Source of the DNA: Sisyra terminalis
Lineage: Eukaryota > Arthropoda > Insecta > Neuroptera > Sisyridae
Length of the DNA: 64,000 nucleotides
Direction of reading: 5' to 3'
Assembly: GCA_958496175.1 (NCBI GenBank)
Contig: OY292279.1
Location: 21,390,001 to 21,454,000, forward strand
The notes beneath the pieces were generated by a model. It did not search any database, was not told the DNA's origin, and saw nothing but the letters and a program-made list of their open reading frames with translations. Below are positions 1 to 12,289 of this stretch, one piece after another; within the stretch, counting starts at the first letter, position 1; the number at the start of each line of letters is the position of its first letter. The position numbers and the translations under genes are program-made.

Positions 1-330
1 ACAAAAATAATGATGTAACTTCGGTTATTACCCAAGGGTTCTCCATATTTAATGAATTTTCACTATCTTTAAGTAAAATTTTAGGTTCTTCGTTCATGGT
101 CCTATTCAGGCTAAGAACAAAAGGAAAGGGGTTGTTTTCGTCTCTTGTGGGAAGAATTCTAGACCCCTAGATGAAAAAAAAATGTTGTCTTCTTTAGATT
201 AAACATTTTTTGTTACCCTTTTTCTACCCCTTCTTGTAACCTCCTTAAAAAGTAAATCAACACTATTCAAGTTCTTATCCATGGCTTATATAAAATAGGA
301 ATAAATGAATCTCTTTTTTTGGATATTAAA

Positions 331-391
331 TACCTGATGTTTTATTTAATCTTCGTGCAACGTTTCGCAACTTTCGTAGCTTCATCAGGTA
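331..391 (-). other. CTGATGAA-hairpin-CGAAACG motif (hammerhead-core-like)
   Basis: On the minus strand CTGATGAA (388-381) is followed by a hairpin GCTAC/GTTGC with one mismatch and loop GAAA, then CGAAACG ending at 361. The flanks TACCTGATG (331-339) and CATCAGGTA (383-391) form a further inverted repeat. The same arrangement occurs inside palindromic elements elsewhere in the window. Here no second large arm is visible; it could lie left of the window. Function unknown. Confidence 0.45.
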
Positions 392-1030
392 CTACAACAT
401 ACAATAACAAGTTAATTATATAATTATACACAATTAATCAGTGAAAGTTTAATAAACTCCTTAAAAAGTTTTTGCAATCACTAGGACCACTAGGGGGTGA
501 TATTGTTTCTGTTGATATCCACTGTCCTATATTTAAATGTTTAATGTATTGTTTTTTTTTTTTTTAAATAAATATGGTTTTTTTAACCACTACTGATCAT
601 ACTTGACTTGTATTTAATAAAAAATAAAATTTAATAAAGATCTTAACACTAACAAAAGGTATAAAAGTTAGTGATATTTTTGGAATCATCATCAAACTAT
701 TGTTGGATTAATTATATGTAGTTATGGTGAAGCAAGGATGAAAATATGTTCCATTTTAAGCTTCTATTGTCATGAACATTTTCCCGATGTACTCACCAAA
801 TGAAACTGACAAGGTCATTGATGAAAATGGAGGCTACATTTAGGTGAAAATTGTGAAAATGTATGATTTGTGGTGGTTATCTAAATTATTCATATAAGAT
901 ATTAAATATGCATTTTTTTAAGGAAAATGAGCAGTTACAATGAAGAAAGTCGATAATGAATAATGCAGATATGTTGAATAGATAGTCGGTATTCTTGGTC
1001 GTTGGCGAAAATTTTCTAAGACTGGTCCTG

Positions 1031-1255
1031 TACAAAAAGGAGATCACGCGATCCCCACTAAAAAGAGTCGCGAACCGCGAACGCGTTTTGACAGTGGCGT
1101 GATCGTGCCGCGCTACACCCCGCACACTCCGTGGCATCCCCACGTTTCTTTATCATGCCATGTGCGCGGAGATCATCCCCACCACAACACCTAGCCGCTA
1201 TAGTATAACGTGGTCTTGAGCCCTATGGAGAGCACCTTTGCCACCATACGAAATT
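1031..1255. other. GC-rich island in AT-rich DNA, unidentified
   Basis: About 220 bases are much richer in G and C than everything around them, with several CG dinucleotides and short words such as CGCGAACCGCGAACGCG (1069-1085). An open frame of about 85 codons crosses it on the minus strand (1143-886), but that frame continues into AT-rich low-complexity sequence and matches no family I know. The composition suggests a recently inserted repeat rather than a gene. Confidence 0.4.
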
Positions 1256-1915
1256 AATATTCGTCTTTTAGATAGAATCTGCTAACTGTTTAGTAATTTT
1301 TTTTATTATTAGATATAATATCTAGAAGAAAAATATGCCAATATGTCTAAAGTATTGAGTGATAGCGGTCAGCATCATCATTAGCACGTAGTTCGCACAT
1401 TTTCTTCATTTCAGCAAAAATTTTGTACTTAATTTTTATTTGAACTTCCTACTACTTGAAATATTTCCATTACGTGTATTATAGATTGTGTAATCCATCA
1501 AAAAATTTGTTCAAACATTTTTTCAAAATTATTTTTATTCCTTTTAAATGTATTCCTATTAAAGCAATAAAATTAAAATAATATTTATTGGAAGCAATAA
1601 ATACGTTAAGGTTGAACTAAATCGATAGTCTTATCATCATTGTATTATGTTTTAAACGGTTCAATAAAAAGAACTTTATTATTACCTAAGGAATAAATAT
1701 AAAACATGTATGTAATTAATGATATAATATAGCAATTAATATATTCAGTAACATAAATAAATTATTCCTCTTCTACCTATATAAAATTTGTATGGATATA
1801 GAGTAAACGATACAATTTTTATGGTAATAAAGAAATGGAAAAAATGTTTCTGAAAAACACTTCGGTTACAAATCTGATAACGTTAGTCTACTGTTCACAA
1901 TTTTTTTATACATAT

Positions 1916-2232
1916 ACTAGCCGATGCCCGCGACTTCGTCTGCGTAAAGTAGGTGTTTGATATATTTTCTTTTTAGATTTGCAATTTATAGTGGCATATG
2001 GAAATTTTTCTTATTTCTTTTACGAAAAACATAATCATACTTAAAAACACTATTTTGTCGACTTTAAGAAATTTAATAAACTGTTGCTTAGAATAAAATA
2101 ATTGTATGTAATGAGCAATTAATTTTCAAAAAATATTTATAAATATCTAAAAAGAGTATGGTCTATTGCGTCTACCTACAGTAGGTATACCTAACGTGAG
2201 CCAAATAATCCATAAATCAATCAGCATCTATG
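1916..2232 (+). repeat. Dispersed repeat, copy A (non-LTR 3'-end-like)
   Basis: This begins ACTAGCCGATGCCCGCGACT and runs about 317 bases to CAGCATCTATGG. A second copy lies 860 bases downstream in the same orientation with high identity over the whole length. The ACTAGCYGAYSCCCRCGACTTCG opening is of the type found at the 3' ends of RTE-like non-LTR elements in many insects; that assignment is from family knowledge, not shown here. No coding frame. Confidence 0.6.
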
Positions 2233-2775
2233 GTTCAGCAATATGGATCAATGTTTTTTTTTTCTTTCAAAAATTAAACATCAAACCTATTTATCCTTTA
2301 AATCTTGGTCGATTGTAACATTGTTAAAAATTTGTTTTCAAATTTTCCATTTCATTTGAAGTTTTCAATACGTACATGTGGAATATTGAGTTCTGTTAAA
2401 ATAAAATTAAAGGTAAAATTAAAATTTAAAACTAATGCTAGTGAGTAGCTTTCTATAGGCAAATTTCTTGCAAGGATATTTCTAGTGGGGAAATGTCTAG
2501 CCTTCTCTAAACTCACGTTAATTTAAACACAACTAAGGGTTTTCGTCCCTTTCTCACTGGTTCCTGACGTGTTCAACATGGTTCTTCGATAGATTTTGTT
2601 TATCTAGCCTATGCTTACTTTAACCGCCCCAAATCCTTTATCTTTAAAAACGAAATAACATTTTCTCGTTTTAGAAGATCTTCTCGTAGGAACTGTCTTT
2701 AATAATACGTCTAATATTTATTTTTCTATTGAATTTATATTTGAAATAACTTTATAGTCCATATACTTATAGTAA

Positions 2776-3101
2776 ACTAGCTGATCCCCACGACTTCGTC
2801 TGCGTAACGTAGGTGTTAGTTATATTTTCCTTTTAGATTTGCAATTTGTAGGGGTATATAAAATTTTTATTTTTCTTATTTCTTTTACGAAAAACATAAT
2901 CATACTTAAAAACACTATTTTATCGACTTTAAGAAAACACATTTAATATACTGATGTTTAGAATAAAATAATTGTATGTAATGATCAATTAATTTTCAAA
3001 AAATATTTATAAATATCTAAAAAAAGTATGTTTATTGCGTATACCTACGGTAGGTATACCTAACGTGAACCAAATAATGCGTAAATGAATCAGCGTCTAT
3101 A
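2776..3101 (+). repeat. Dispersed repeat, copy B
   Basis: Copy of the repeat at 1916-2232 in direct orientation. Shared landmarks are ACTAGCTGAT, the long identical block around ACGAAAAACATAATCATACT, and the TACCTACGGTAGGTATACC palindrome near the end. Differences are scattered substitutions and small indels, so both are old independent insertions or one old duplication. A degenerate relative of the opening words may lie at 21691-21715. Confidence 0.6.
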
Positions 3102-6100
3102 CATGAATAAAAAATATCGTCAAGTTCAATCAATTCGGTCTTAATTATGACTTAAACAGTAAAAAGTTAAGAATATTAGAAGGAATCCCATCTCACTGTC
3201 TTGATTCCCGAATGAACCTTTTTCCCAAAACTATTACCTTTCTGCAATGTACAAAACTACCACGAAATTGAAATTTGTACAATTGTACGAAACCCAGTTC
3301 CTTCATAATCAAGTATAACCATTGTTTAACTATACAATTATTATTAAGATATCTGAATCTCAATCTACAATTATCATATATTATTATATTAAATCAATTA
3401 TATCAACCCGTACAAATTTTGCCACCATTTTTCACTCTTTCAGGGGAGGAATTTTCCAAAACTCTTTCTTATTATATATCTGCATCGTATAAGGAAAACA
3501 CTTTCCAAATTTCATTCACACAAACGTGCAATTATATTTAAAAAGAAAATGTAAAATCGAAAAAAAAATGATATTTTTTTTGGATTATCATGACAAAAAA
3601 GCTATTCCATTTCGCACATTTGGATGATGTACATACAAAATTGTTGGAAATAGGTGGAAAACGTGGAAATAAATTTGAATATATTTATTTATTTTCAAAT
3701 TACAATAATTGGTTTTCAAATTGTTCTTAAAGTTTCATTTCACTAGCGTTTTTACCAGTATACGCACTTCTGAAGTCTTTTTTTAATTCACAGTTAACAA
3801 GTCACGTATTCTGAATTTCTTTTTCAATGTTCTGTTTTGTCCGGTCAAGAATTTAAAAATGCTCATGTACAATTGAAAAAAATAGAGGGCAAGTAATCCC
3901 AAAAATTCCTCCCGTGACTGTCCTTGTATTCTGCTAAGATTAATTTGGAAAGTAAATGTTGCAGTATTTTTGTTAAATTATTTTTGCGAAGGATATTGTC
4001 GTTTATATTTACAAAAATAAAACGTAAATTAACCTAATTAACTAAACATAATTGCAAATTTTTTGTACATTCTACACCAATACATTCGTCGGAGATAATT
4101 TTTTAAAAAAAAAAATAAATTTGAAAAAATGTGCTTGAAATTAACTTTTTTAATTGAAATGATATTATCATTTGCTACTTTATTATTGATTCTGACATAA
4201 TATGAACAAAAAAAACTTTTACAGATTTGCTTAATGAACTTAATAGGTACATGTTCCGTACCTATACCTGATTATTTTCCGCTATAAATTGCGATTCAGT
4301 TATAATTTATAATATGCTTGGTTCATCGGGGTTCATCTTTAAACTGTAAATTTTTCATAATAGTTGTTTTGTCATTGAATTATTTGAAATAATAATTTGC
4401 ATAGTATAACATTGTTATTACAAACTTAGTACGTACTTACGTTTTCAGTGATTCGTAGTATTAAGATTAAAAATAGAAACAATATTTGAAAGTGAGATTT
4501 ATTTTCATTTGATTTTTCTTTTTAATGCACTAAATTTCACACTCACAAAAATGAAACTTAGAACACTTCAATAGTTTTTCTTTTTGTGGTTATTAGAAAC
4601 TTATTGCATTTATATAGTTAAAATTTATTCCAAGTTAATCAATATGATACCTATGTCGTCAGTTTGAACTCATATTGTAAATATACTTTTGAATAATGAA
4701 TTTTAAATATTGAAGATTCATATAATTACGATTTTTTTCATTAAAACGATGATTAACAATTTAATTTCTTTACCACGGAATTAAAACTAAAATATGCTAT
4801 AATGAATTGAATTCCACCGATCCAAAGTACTAAAATATGATATCTATTAAATAAAAATAAATAAATAATAAATAATTAATATAATAATATAATATATAAT
4901 ATAATAAATAATAATAATATAATAAGAATAATTATATAATAAATAATAAATAATAAAAACTATGATTTCGATCATGAATGTGTCACGAATTCGTTTTTTT
5001 TTTAATTCTTTAAAAATTCATTTAAAATTTAAAAAAAATCCTTTTATCAACTCTTCATATGCTTTTGAAAGCACATATGCTAGATAAACCCTAGGTGACA
5101 GAAATATCATGTGTATATTGTATAGGTATTAATACGTTGTAGGATATACAAATGCTCACAGAAAAGTATAAATAATAAATAATATTTATCTTTTAGTCAT
5201 ACATATTCTATTTGTCGTTAATAGGTAATTGACAGTTGAATTGGTGTTATTAATAATTAAATAGTTCTTGAAAAAGTCGTGAAACCGATGAAACGGGTGT
5301 ACCTATATATGTATATAAAAATAAAAATTAAAAAAATAAGTTTGAAAAGCTCCTGAATTAGAAATTATAAATAATTATAAACTAAATATAGAAATGGAAT
5401 TTTTTAAAGATAATACGAAGGTACAATCGGAGACAAAAGTTCATAAAAACAGAAATTCGTGAATAATTACGTCATATAGCATACAATGAGGCAAATACAT
5501 AGGTTAAAAGTTAACAAATTGTATAAAATTTAAGGCAAAATTTGAAATTTCATCAAAAATTTTAAATAAAATAAGAAAAAACAAAAAAATATAGAAAAGT
5601 TTTAACTTACTTTTAGGCCTGAATATGCTTTGATTTCAACTTAACAAATCAAAATATTATTGATTTAATGCTTATAAGTTATGAATGTAGAATTTTTAAT
5701 ACAATTAAATCATTAATAAAACATTAAATGAGCATGTTTATAAGACAATTATAACTTAAAAAATAAAAATTAAATTAATAATTCAATATTATATAAAATA
5801 ATGAAAACGTGATAACGCTGTCGAATTTATAGGTCGGCAGCGATAGCAACTTTAGTATGTCTCTCTCACTTAGTGCGAGTGAGCATGCGCTACATGCTCA
5901 TCATTTTGAAAAAAAATATTTTGAGTTATTTCATCCTTTTCCGCTTTATACTATGTACTCATGAGTGCGACAAAGATAAATTATGCGTTTTCTTTTTTTC
6001 TAACCAAATGTACTACCACAGCTTGTATTATATATAAGACGGTATGTGTCAGCTGACGACAGTGTTGCCGCACTTTTTTATACACTTATTAATTTATCAA

Positions 6101-6510
6101 ATAAAATCAACATTTAAGGTATGTTTATAATTTATTTCTTAAAACCGAATAGTGTATTTAAATAAACTTATGCAAAATTAGTTCCCTAAAGTATAAACTA
6201 CATATTTTGAAAGTTTGGGATACCTGGTAGCATTTTTTTTTGCTAATAAAAATACATTTAGTCTGTTCAAGTACTGAATTTCCATATGATTACGAGTAAA
6301 ATCATAGTATTTTTAAATTACAATAACTTTTTAACGATTTAATAAAGCGTTTTAAAATTTTTACAAATGCTTTAGGATTAAATAAGAAATATTCTCCTAA
6401 ATTTTTAGAAGTCTGGTAGTATTTTCACATACTTCCATAACATCCTTAAGCTTGAAAACTCACAGATATCAATTTAACTATAAAAAAAAAATTTTAACTT
6501 TGGTTAAATA
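3102..6510. other. Gene-free AT-rich stretch
   Basis: No protein domain, RNA gene or strong inverted repeat was recognised. It contains homopolymer runs, a TAA/ATA-rich block at 4845-4960 and a slightly more mixed segment at 5820-6110 with CTCTCACTTAGTGCGAGTGAG (partly self-complementary). The open frame at 3275-3541 looks like chance translation of AT-rich DNA. Confidence 0.55.
4845..4960. repeat. Degenerate TAA/ATA simple repeat
   Basis: Iterations of AATAA, TAATA and ATAATA with no other sequence for about 115 bases. Low-complexity microsatellite-like DNA. Confidence 0.8.
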
Positions 6511-6516
6511 TTGTTA

Positions 6517-7191
6517 ACAGAACTCTCAAAGATTCTTTGGGAAAATATCTAGATACAAAATAAGTTACTTTTTTTAAAAATATCCGAATTTACTACTTTG
6601 GGTATCTAATTACTTTTCAAAAAAGGAAACCAAAATTCTTATCTTATGTTACATTTTAAGATACTTTAAAAGTCACTAACTTTAACTTAACTTAAAGTAC
6701 TAACTTTCATTACGTATTAGGAAGAGTTGTTGAGAAATCAGATAATGTATTTCTTATTTTTCTTAAATTAAAAAAAAGTTAAATATAGATGTCTAATCCT
6801 CTATTGCAAAAACATACTTTAAAAATGATAGAAGATTAACACAAGAGGTATACATTGAATTTCATATAACTTACCAAAGAAAAAACTATATAGAATCATC
6901 AAAACATATCAGCAACTAAATTGAGTAAAATGAGAATAAATGATTTAAAATTACTTACACAAAATAAAATCAATAATAAACAATATTTTATACAATCAGG
7001 AAGTCAGGTATCCAATTCAATTCTTGAAAGTATATAAGATACTTTTTTAAGTTACAAGATACAGTTCCTTTTAAAAAAGAATAAAAAAAACTAGTTACTC
7101 TCTGACATCAAATAAAGCAACTAAGATACATTAGCTTAGATACTTTAAAGTTACTTCGAAGTAACTAAGATACTATTTTTTGACCACTCTG
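6517..7191. repeat. GTTACTT/AGATACTTT-iterated repeat, copy 1
   Basis: First of three long copies in the window (others at 29651-30991 and 44920-45496). The interior is built from degenerate iterations of AGTTACTT and AAGATACTTT. Edges are near CAGAACTCTCAAAGATTC and TTTTTTGACCACTCT; the latter reads AGAGTGGTCAAAAAA on the other strand, giving a weak terminal inverted resemblance. No coding capacity. Class unknown; probably a non-autonomous DNA element or SINE-like unit. Confidence 0.55.
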
Positions 7192-9205
7192 ATTGTTAAA
7201 TTATATAGCTGCTACTCTGTTTTATAACCATTTTTTAATATTCTAACGACTAAAACATTTCAGCCTTCCCGAATATCTCTGATTTGTTAGTGGAAATTCA
7301 GACTTCTGCGAATGCCACCTATCGGCATGAATCGGCATGAACTTTCGGACAAATAATTTACTATCTCATTCGAAAATATTACCATCAATGTATGCAAAAT
7401 ATGATATCATTTTTATCAAATCCGAAAGATTTCCAATGTTGGAAATGAAGATGTTTAAAATTTTCCATTTCTTTGGAAAATTCGCAGAAAAATCGGAATT
7501 TTTTTATTTTATTCTTGCAGGAATAACTCGTATAGTTAAGTTATTTTCTTATAGTCAGTATATTGAAGAGAATCAATTGATTTTACACCGAAAATAATGA
7601 TACAAATATACATTGATGTTTATAAGTTTCCTCACTTCTTTTTCACCCTGACGTGACAATAACAGAGTCAAAAGGGTGATGAAACCCAATTAAATTTAAT
7701 TTTCGTAAATATGGATACTTTCCGATAAAAATATTCCTACTTTTATGAACCTATAAGTTACCTTATGAAAGCACCTCTAATAAACATTTTCTTTAACCAA
7801 GTTCATTTTCTTGAAAACCCTAGTTGTTAAGCTAAATATCAAGATTTTTACAAAACTGGTAAATATAGATTCAAATGTATATTATGATTTTTTTTCAGAT
7901 GATATATCTAGTAGTTAGTCAAAATTTAAAGATGCATTTCTCAGCATTTTAGAACTATAAGACTTTGTTCATTTAAGCCTAATTCTAAGCCTTAAGTTTC
8001 ATCAATGAAGAACCCCTTGAATAAAATCTAATCAATACAACTACAACAATGGCCCCCCTAATATTAGATCTCATTTTTTTATAAATTAGCATCTGGAGTA
8101 CGAATAGGGTTTAGTTCATACCTAAACAAAAACGATGAACTTGATCCGTTATTTCAACCGCTCTCATACCAAACAAGTTTTTTTTTTCAATGGATAAATA
8201 TATACTTGGCCAATGCAGCCAAATTAAGGTAATTTTAAGCATCCAGTCTGGGTACAATTCTTCCAAGAAATTGCCTACGTCTTTGCCAAAATAAATCTAA
8301 AATATTGTATTGTTGATTAGAAAGTAGCATGCACAAAAACCAACAAAACCAAATAATCATTGAGATTATTATTTTTTTATTTCAAGGACGTAAAGTTCAA
8401 GTACAAGGTTCAGACTCATGCTATAAAGTGGAGGTATTATTTAAACAAAATTATTTAGGAAAAAAATATATTTATGACCTTGACCGTGTGTTGTAGAAAC
8501 AACAAAATTATCTTTTCCCACAAGCTAAATATATGACACGTATTTTCTTATTTTTTTCTTTTAAAAAATTATACAGGAAATTCAAAAGAAAATGTTTTTA
8601 GCTTTTTCTATACAAAAAATATAAGACAAAGTTTATTCCTTAGTAATAATTCTATGCAGTGTTTAATGTTTCACCAATAATTGCAAGTTGTGACATTATT
8701 GTAATTTTTTGTTTTTTGCAAAGAAAAATTTAATGAAAATATTATGTGATTTTCAGAAGCATGGTCAACGATCTTCTACCGAAATAATGTTATTTTAATC
8801 ATACTCCCAAACATAACGGATGATCACGTAAGAGTTATTGATACTTTGTATATTGTACCTATAGCACATAGGTATTCCAATTTAAAATTAAAATGAAACA
8901 AAATAGAAAAGGTATTAAAAGTTCATTTGCTAATGTTAATTAACCAAAATCGAATTGGGTACAACTTTTTGGAAAGAATGCTACATTTTACCAAAATAGC
9001 AAACGAGCACTATTTGTGAATTTACAAGATTAAAAATATTAAAAAGGAAAGTATAAGAATTTCTGCTAAGTAGATAGGGAGTTGAAGTAATAAAGGTTGA
9101 GGAGCGTATTTGTTTTTTATTTTTTTTTATTTTGGGACCAATATTTGTTACATCAGAATTGTATCTTATTATTTTCTACATATATTATTACAATATTCAC
9201 AAAAA
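7192..9205. other. Gene-free AT-rich stretch
   Basis: No recognisable gene. The frame at 7337-7597 (86 codons) has no family resemblance and poor compositional support. A direct repeat of ATCGGCATGA occurs twice in succession at 7321-7340. Nothing else seen. Confidence 0.5.
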
Positions 9206-9212
9206 AATTTGC

Positions 9213-9545
9213 ACAGTGAAACCTGCATAAGTGGACCTTGGATATGTTAGACTTCTCTGCTATTGATAGCGATGAGTTCTCGACTTTTACATTGAAATTC
9301 CTCGGTTACTGGGAATTTTCAAACTGATCTGAGTGACATTTTACATCATAGATTTTTCCGACGTTCATTCTTATTATTGAAATTTTGTAGCTCAATAATC
9401 CTTATAAGAATTGGTATTTTCACTAAAGGATAGATAGGATAGATTTTCACTAAAATTTATCTGTCTGGTAAATTCTTAAGTGAATACAAGCATGCTTTCT
9501 CTATCCTCCGGATAAAATTGTATCGGGAAGACAAAAGTTATTACC
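9213..9545. repeat. pogo/Tigger-like terminal sequence and shared repeat
   Basis: CAGTGAAACCTGCATAAGTG at 9213 is typical of pogo/Tigger-type termini. The stretch near 9477-9545, with CTATCCTCCGGATAAAATTG, has a clear relative at 23214-23290 (CTTTCCTCCGTATAAAATTT). A pogo-like internal word, GAAAAGCCTCTATAAGTGG, also occurs near 10599. No transposase frame is visible, so this is a remnant. Confidence 0.4.
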
Positions 9546-9653
9546 AAAATTTAAAAAACCAGCCTCTAAAATGGAAAAAATTATTTTAATTAATGTGTCT
9601 AGAATTGACAACAGAACTACCGATCTGTACAACACTAAATCAATAGCCGAACG

Positions 9654-10201
9654 CAATGCCGTCTTAAACTAGGCTGAGGCCCTTGGGCTCACAAGAATTT
9701 GGGGCTCTTTTGGAAAGTAAAAAATGCAAATTATAATAATATTTTTTTTACTAAGTATGACCATTTATTGTAGACCAAATACATCAAATATAGTATGATA
9801 TAATATGTCATTAATGGTATTAGAATGCTGCTGGTTTTTTGGTTACGATTACGATAACGGTTTCTTTCGGGATTTCTGTTGAACGAAATCTTTTATTATA
9901 TCCTTAACATTATTTTTTGAAGGATATCACTTTCTATATATACAAGTGACAAATTATTCAGTCGATCTTGTGATATTGGTGTTCGCAATTCATTTTGTAT
10001 TCTCTTAAGCTGCGAAAATGACCGCTCTCCCCTACAATTGGTAACCATTAGGCAAAGGAATATTCTTGTAGCAATTTCTACGTTTGGAAAAGTTTCTTTC
10101 AACTTATCTGATTTGATTAGGTAATGTTATCTTTCGGGGTCCCCTGAGAATGGAGGCCCTGGGCACGGGCCCCGTGTGCCCTCATGGTGAAGGCGGTATT
10201 G
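9654..10201. mobile_element. hAT-type element, internally deleted, with 8-bp target duplication
   Basis: Terminal inverted repeats CAATGCCGTCTTAAAC (9654) and GGTGAAGGCGGTATTG (ending 10201) match at 12 of 16 positions. The flanks GCCGAACG (9646-9653) and GCCGAATA (10202-10209) fit an 8-bp target duplication with two changes. Inside is a degenerate transposase C-terminus on the minus strand. The element sits inside an older non-LTR fragment, giving a relative insertion order. Confidence 0.7.
9896..10102 (-). pseudogene. hAT transposase C-terminal dimerisation domain remnant
   Basis: A 68-codon open frame carries the signature of the hAT C-terminal dimerisation region: a run ending CLMVTNCRGERSFSQLK, then R(I)QNELRT...QDRLNNLSLVYIE. 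In the family this is the ...T.C.AERSFS.LK....LR..M.Q.RL..L..L.IE block. Upstream catalytic parts are missing, so this is a relic of the element at 9654-10201, not a working transposase. Confidence 0.75.
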
Positions 10202-10401
10202 GCCGAATAAACTCAAAATGAGCGATAAAAATCCTGGAATATTTACTCAGGAGGCCAATTCGCAAAGATTGGAATAAAGAAACCTCTGAAAGAATCTAAT
10301 AAATGACTTCTGAACCTAGGAAGAAAGGATACTAAAGCGCTTGTAGGTCTATTAATAGGACACTGTAATTTGAGAAAGCATCTCCAAACTATAGCAAAGA
10401 A

Positions 10402-11343
10402 TAAAGTCTAAATTATGAAAAATAATTAGAAAAATCAACTTTAAATATAAATTTGAACTTGTGTTTTGTTTGAGCATTTGTAAATTATATTTCATAAACT
10501 AGACTACAATATATTCTATATATTGTATAAACAGTGTAAGCAATTCAAAGTCAGCAAAATAATCTAATTGATTACCCATTTGAGAAACTGGATAAATGAA
10601 AAGCCTCTATAAGTGGAAAAAAAAATTTCATCCCTTCAGACCTCTGGTATTTCGCCGTAGTTAAATTCACAAATGTTTTTCCAATAGTATATTTCCGCAA
10701 ATTTTCCCCACAAGTACCTTGTACCCATAAGTACCTATCTACCATAACAATGCAATTTTTTTAAACAATAAATATTTGTTATTACAAACTACATTATTAA
10801 CTTTTTCGATTGTTGTTAAAATATGTTTCAAATTGAAAATATAAAAGGTAATCATTTTTTTTTCATTTCTTTTTGAAAAGAATTTATTTATATTCTACAT
10901 ATTTTTTTATATATATAAAATTATATCGTCTGTCTATAGATTTTAATTTTTAACCTAATTTTTGAGTAAATGCTTAATTTTAGATACCTTTATTTCAAAT
11001 TTATGTCTGAAACTTTTGTATTAACTAATGAACAACTAAATTAATTTTAATGAAATTTGATATTAGAACACAAAATAATCTTCCATTCACTATAGGGTTT
11101 ATACCATTACATACAAGTAATAAAAGAAGACATCCCCTAGGCAACATTAAACATGAAACAATCAATCTGCATACTATTATATTATTGGGAAAGTTTCAAA
11201 AAATATCAAATAAGTTTCCTTGCATTTTTTATTTAAACTAGTAATTAATCAAGTACATTTGTGTTAAAGTGTAAAAACTATCGTTTTTTAATAAAGATAT
11301 TTTTATACGTAATCATTATCAGTGTTGCATCTCGTATATTAAT
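10402..11343. other. Gene-free AT-rich stretch
   Basis: Contains one pogo-like word near 10599 and otherwise AT-rich low-complexity DNA. The open frame at 11050-11241 has no recognisable domain. Confidence 0.5.
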
Positions 11344-11394
11344 GATGCAGTGGTAACATTGTTCTATACGTAGCAGGGTCTGGGTTCGAATACC
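11344..11394 (+). mobile_element. tRNA-derived SINE head or tRNA pseudogene
   Basis: An A-box-like GATGCAGTGG (11344-11353) and a good B box, GGGTTCGAATACC (11382-11394), are spaced as in a tRNA promoter. The acceptor stem does not close, so it is not a functional tRNA gene. A run of T follows shortly after, which could end RNA polymerase III transcription. Confidence 0.5.
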
Positions 11395-11889
11395 ACAAAT
11401 TATTGTTTTTTTTTCTTTTTCAGACTTATGGCTAATAGAAGTTGCTGAAGTAGAAAATTGTAAAAAAAATGAGATATATTTAAAATACATTGTTGGTATA
11501 TTTTTCAATTGCATAAACGATGCTGTAGGAATTAGATTGGGGCTTGTAAGTAAAATATAATTGTTAAACTGTATTGTATTTTTATATATTTTTAACTAAC
11601 GATAAAAGGAGAGTCTTAATTATAGATTTTTTTATATTAAGCATGAATAGCTTGCATTTTTTACAGAGTGTTAATGATCTCCAGTGTTAATGATTCTTTT
11701 TCTATTGAAGAAATTATACATTGAAGTGTAGTTTATTTAAATTTGGAAGGACAATAGGAGATAATTAATGGTTTTTTCATTAGATTCAAAACAAAATATA
11801 TATATAATATTATCTTAGCATCTAAAAAACATCGTTTCAAAAATTTTCTAATTTCACCATTTAATATGATATTTTAGGTAAAAGGGAGC

Positions 11890-12285
11890 CAGAAAGTAGG
11901 CTCAAACATGCGATTTATGGGTGAAGAATAAGCTATAGACGTACCGATGTGCACGGCATTAAATTCCGTAGCTGAATAAATCCTGCAACAATTACTCAGG
12001 AAAAAAGTTTCCAAAGGTCATGACTTATGATAGAGGAACCATTGAGAATACAGAAGAACCTTTGACAGAAGACTTCTAAACTTGAGAAGGAAGGAAATGG
12101 TAAGAGTGAGGAAAATCTTGAAACCACATTAGCATCCTAGGTCCCCCTCGGTATGAGCTTAGGAACATCCATAGTTATATTACCTACGTAGATTTACCTT
12201 AGAAGCAGATTGGAGGTTCTGCAGTCCTTTTAGCACACATCGTAAGTAGAGAGGCCCCCAGTAATAAGAAGAAGAACGATAAGTA
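11890..12285 (+). pseudogene. Non-LTR retrotransposon 3' fragment (RNase H linker and tail)
   Basis: Broken translation gives pieces such as VPMCTALNSVAE and DRRLLNLRRKEMV, matching in order the linker after RNase H seen in the 9.6 kb and 20.7 kb copies. The right edge ends with a GTAATAAGAAGAAGAAC tail at about 12261-12277, typical of the short repeated tails of such elements. Several stops interrupt it. Confidence 0.5.
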
Positions 12286-12289
12286 ATCG

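Larger units (their letters stand above)
9605..10400 (+). pseudogene. RNase H/C-terminal fragment of a non-LTR retrotransposon, split by a hAT insertion
   Basis: The segments 9605-9653 and 10202-10400 read continuously if the hAT element between them is removed. The first translates to a peptide like LYNTKSIAE. The second contains the well-known GHCNLRKHLQ motif found just after the RNase H domain of Jockey/LOA-type elements (GGACACTGTAATTTGAG from 10358). The same two landmarks occur in the copy at 20.7-21.6 kb on the opposite strand. Stops and frame changes show decay. Confidence 0.6.

Noticed and set aside
361..388. Calling the recurrent motif a genuine hammerhead ribozyme
   Set aside because: One extra A between CUGANGA and stem II, and no convincing stem III with the expected UH cleavage site, so only resemblance is claimed.
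886..1143. 85-codon minus-strand open frame over the GC-rich island
   Set aside because: Only the first 40 codons are GC-rich; the rest is AT-driven, and no family resemblance is visible.
11344..11394. Functional tRNA gene
   Set aside because: A and B boxes are present but the acceptor and anticodon arms do not fold properly.
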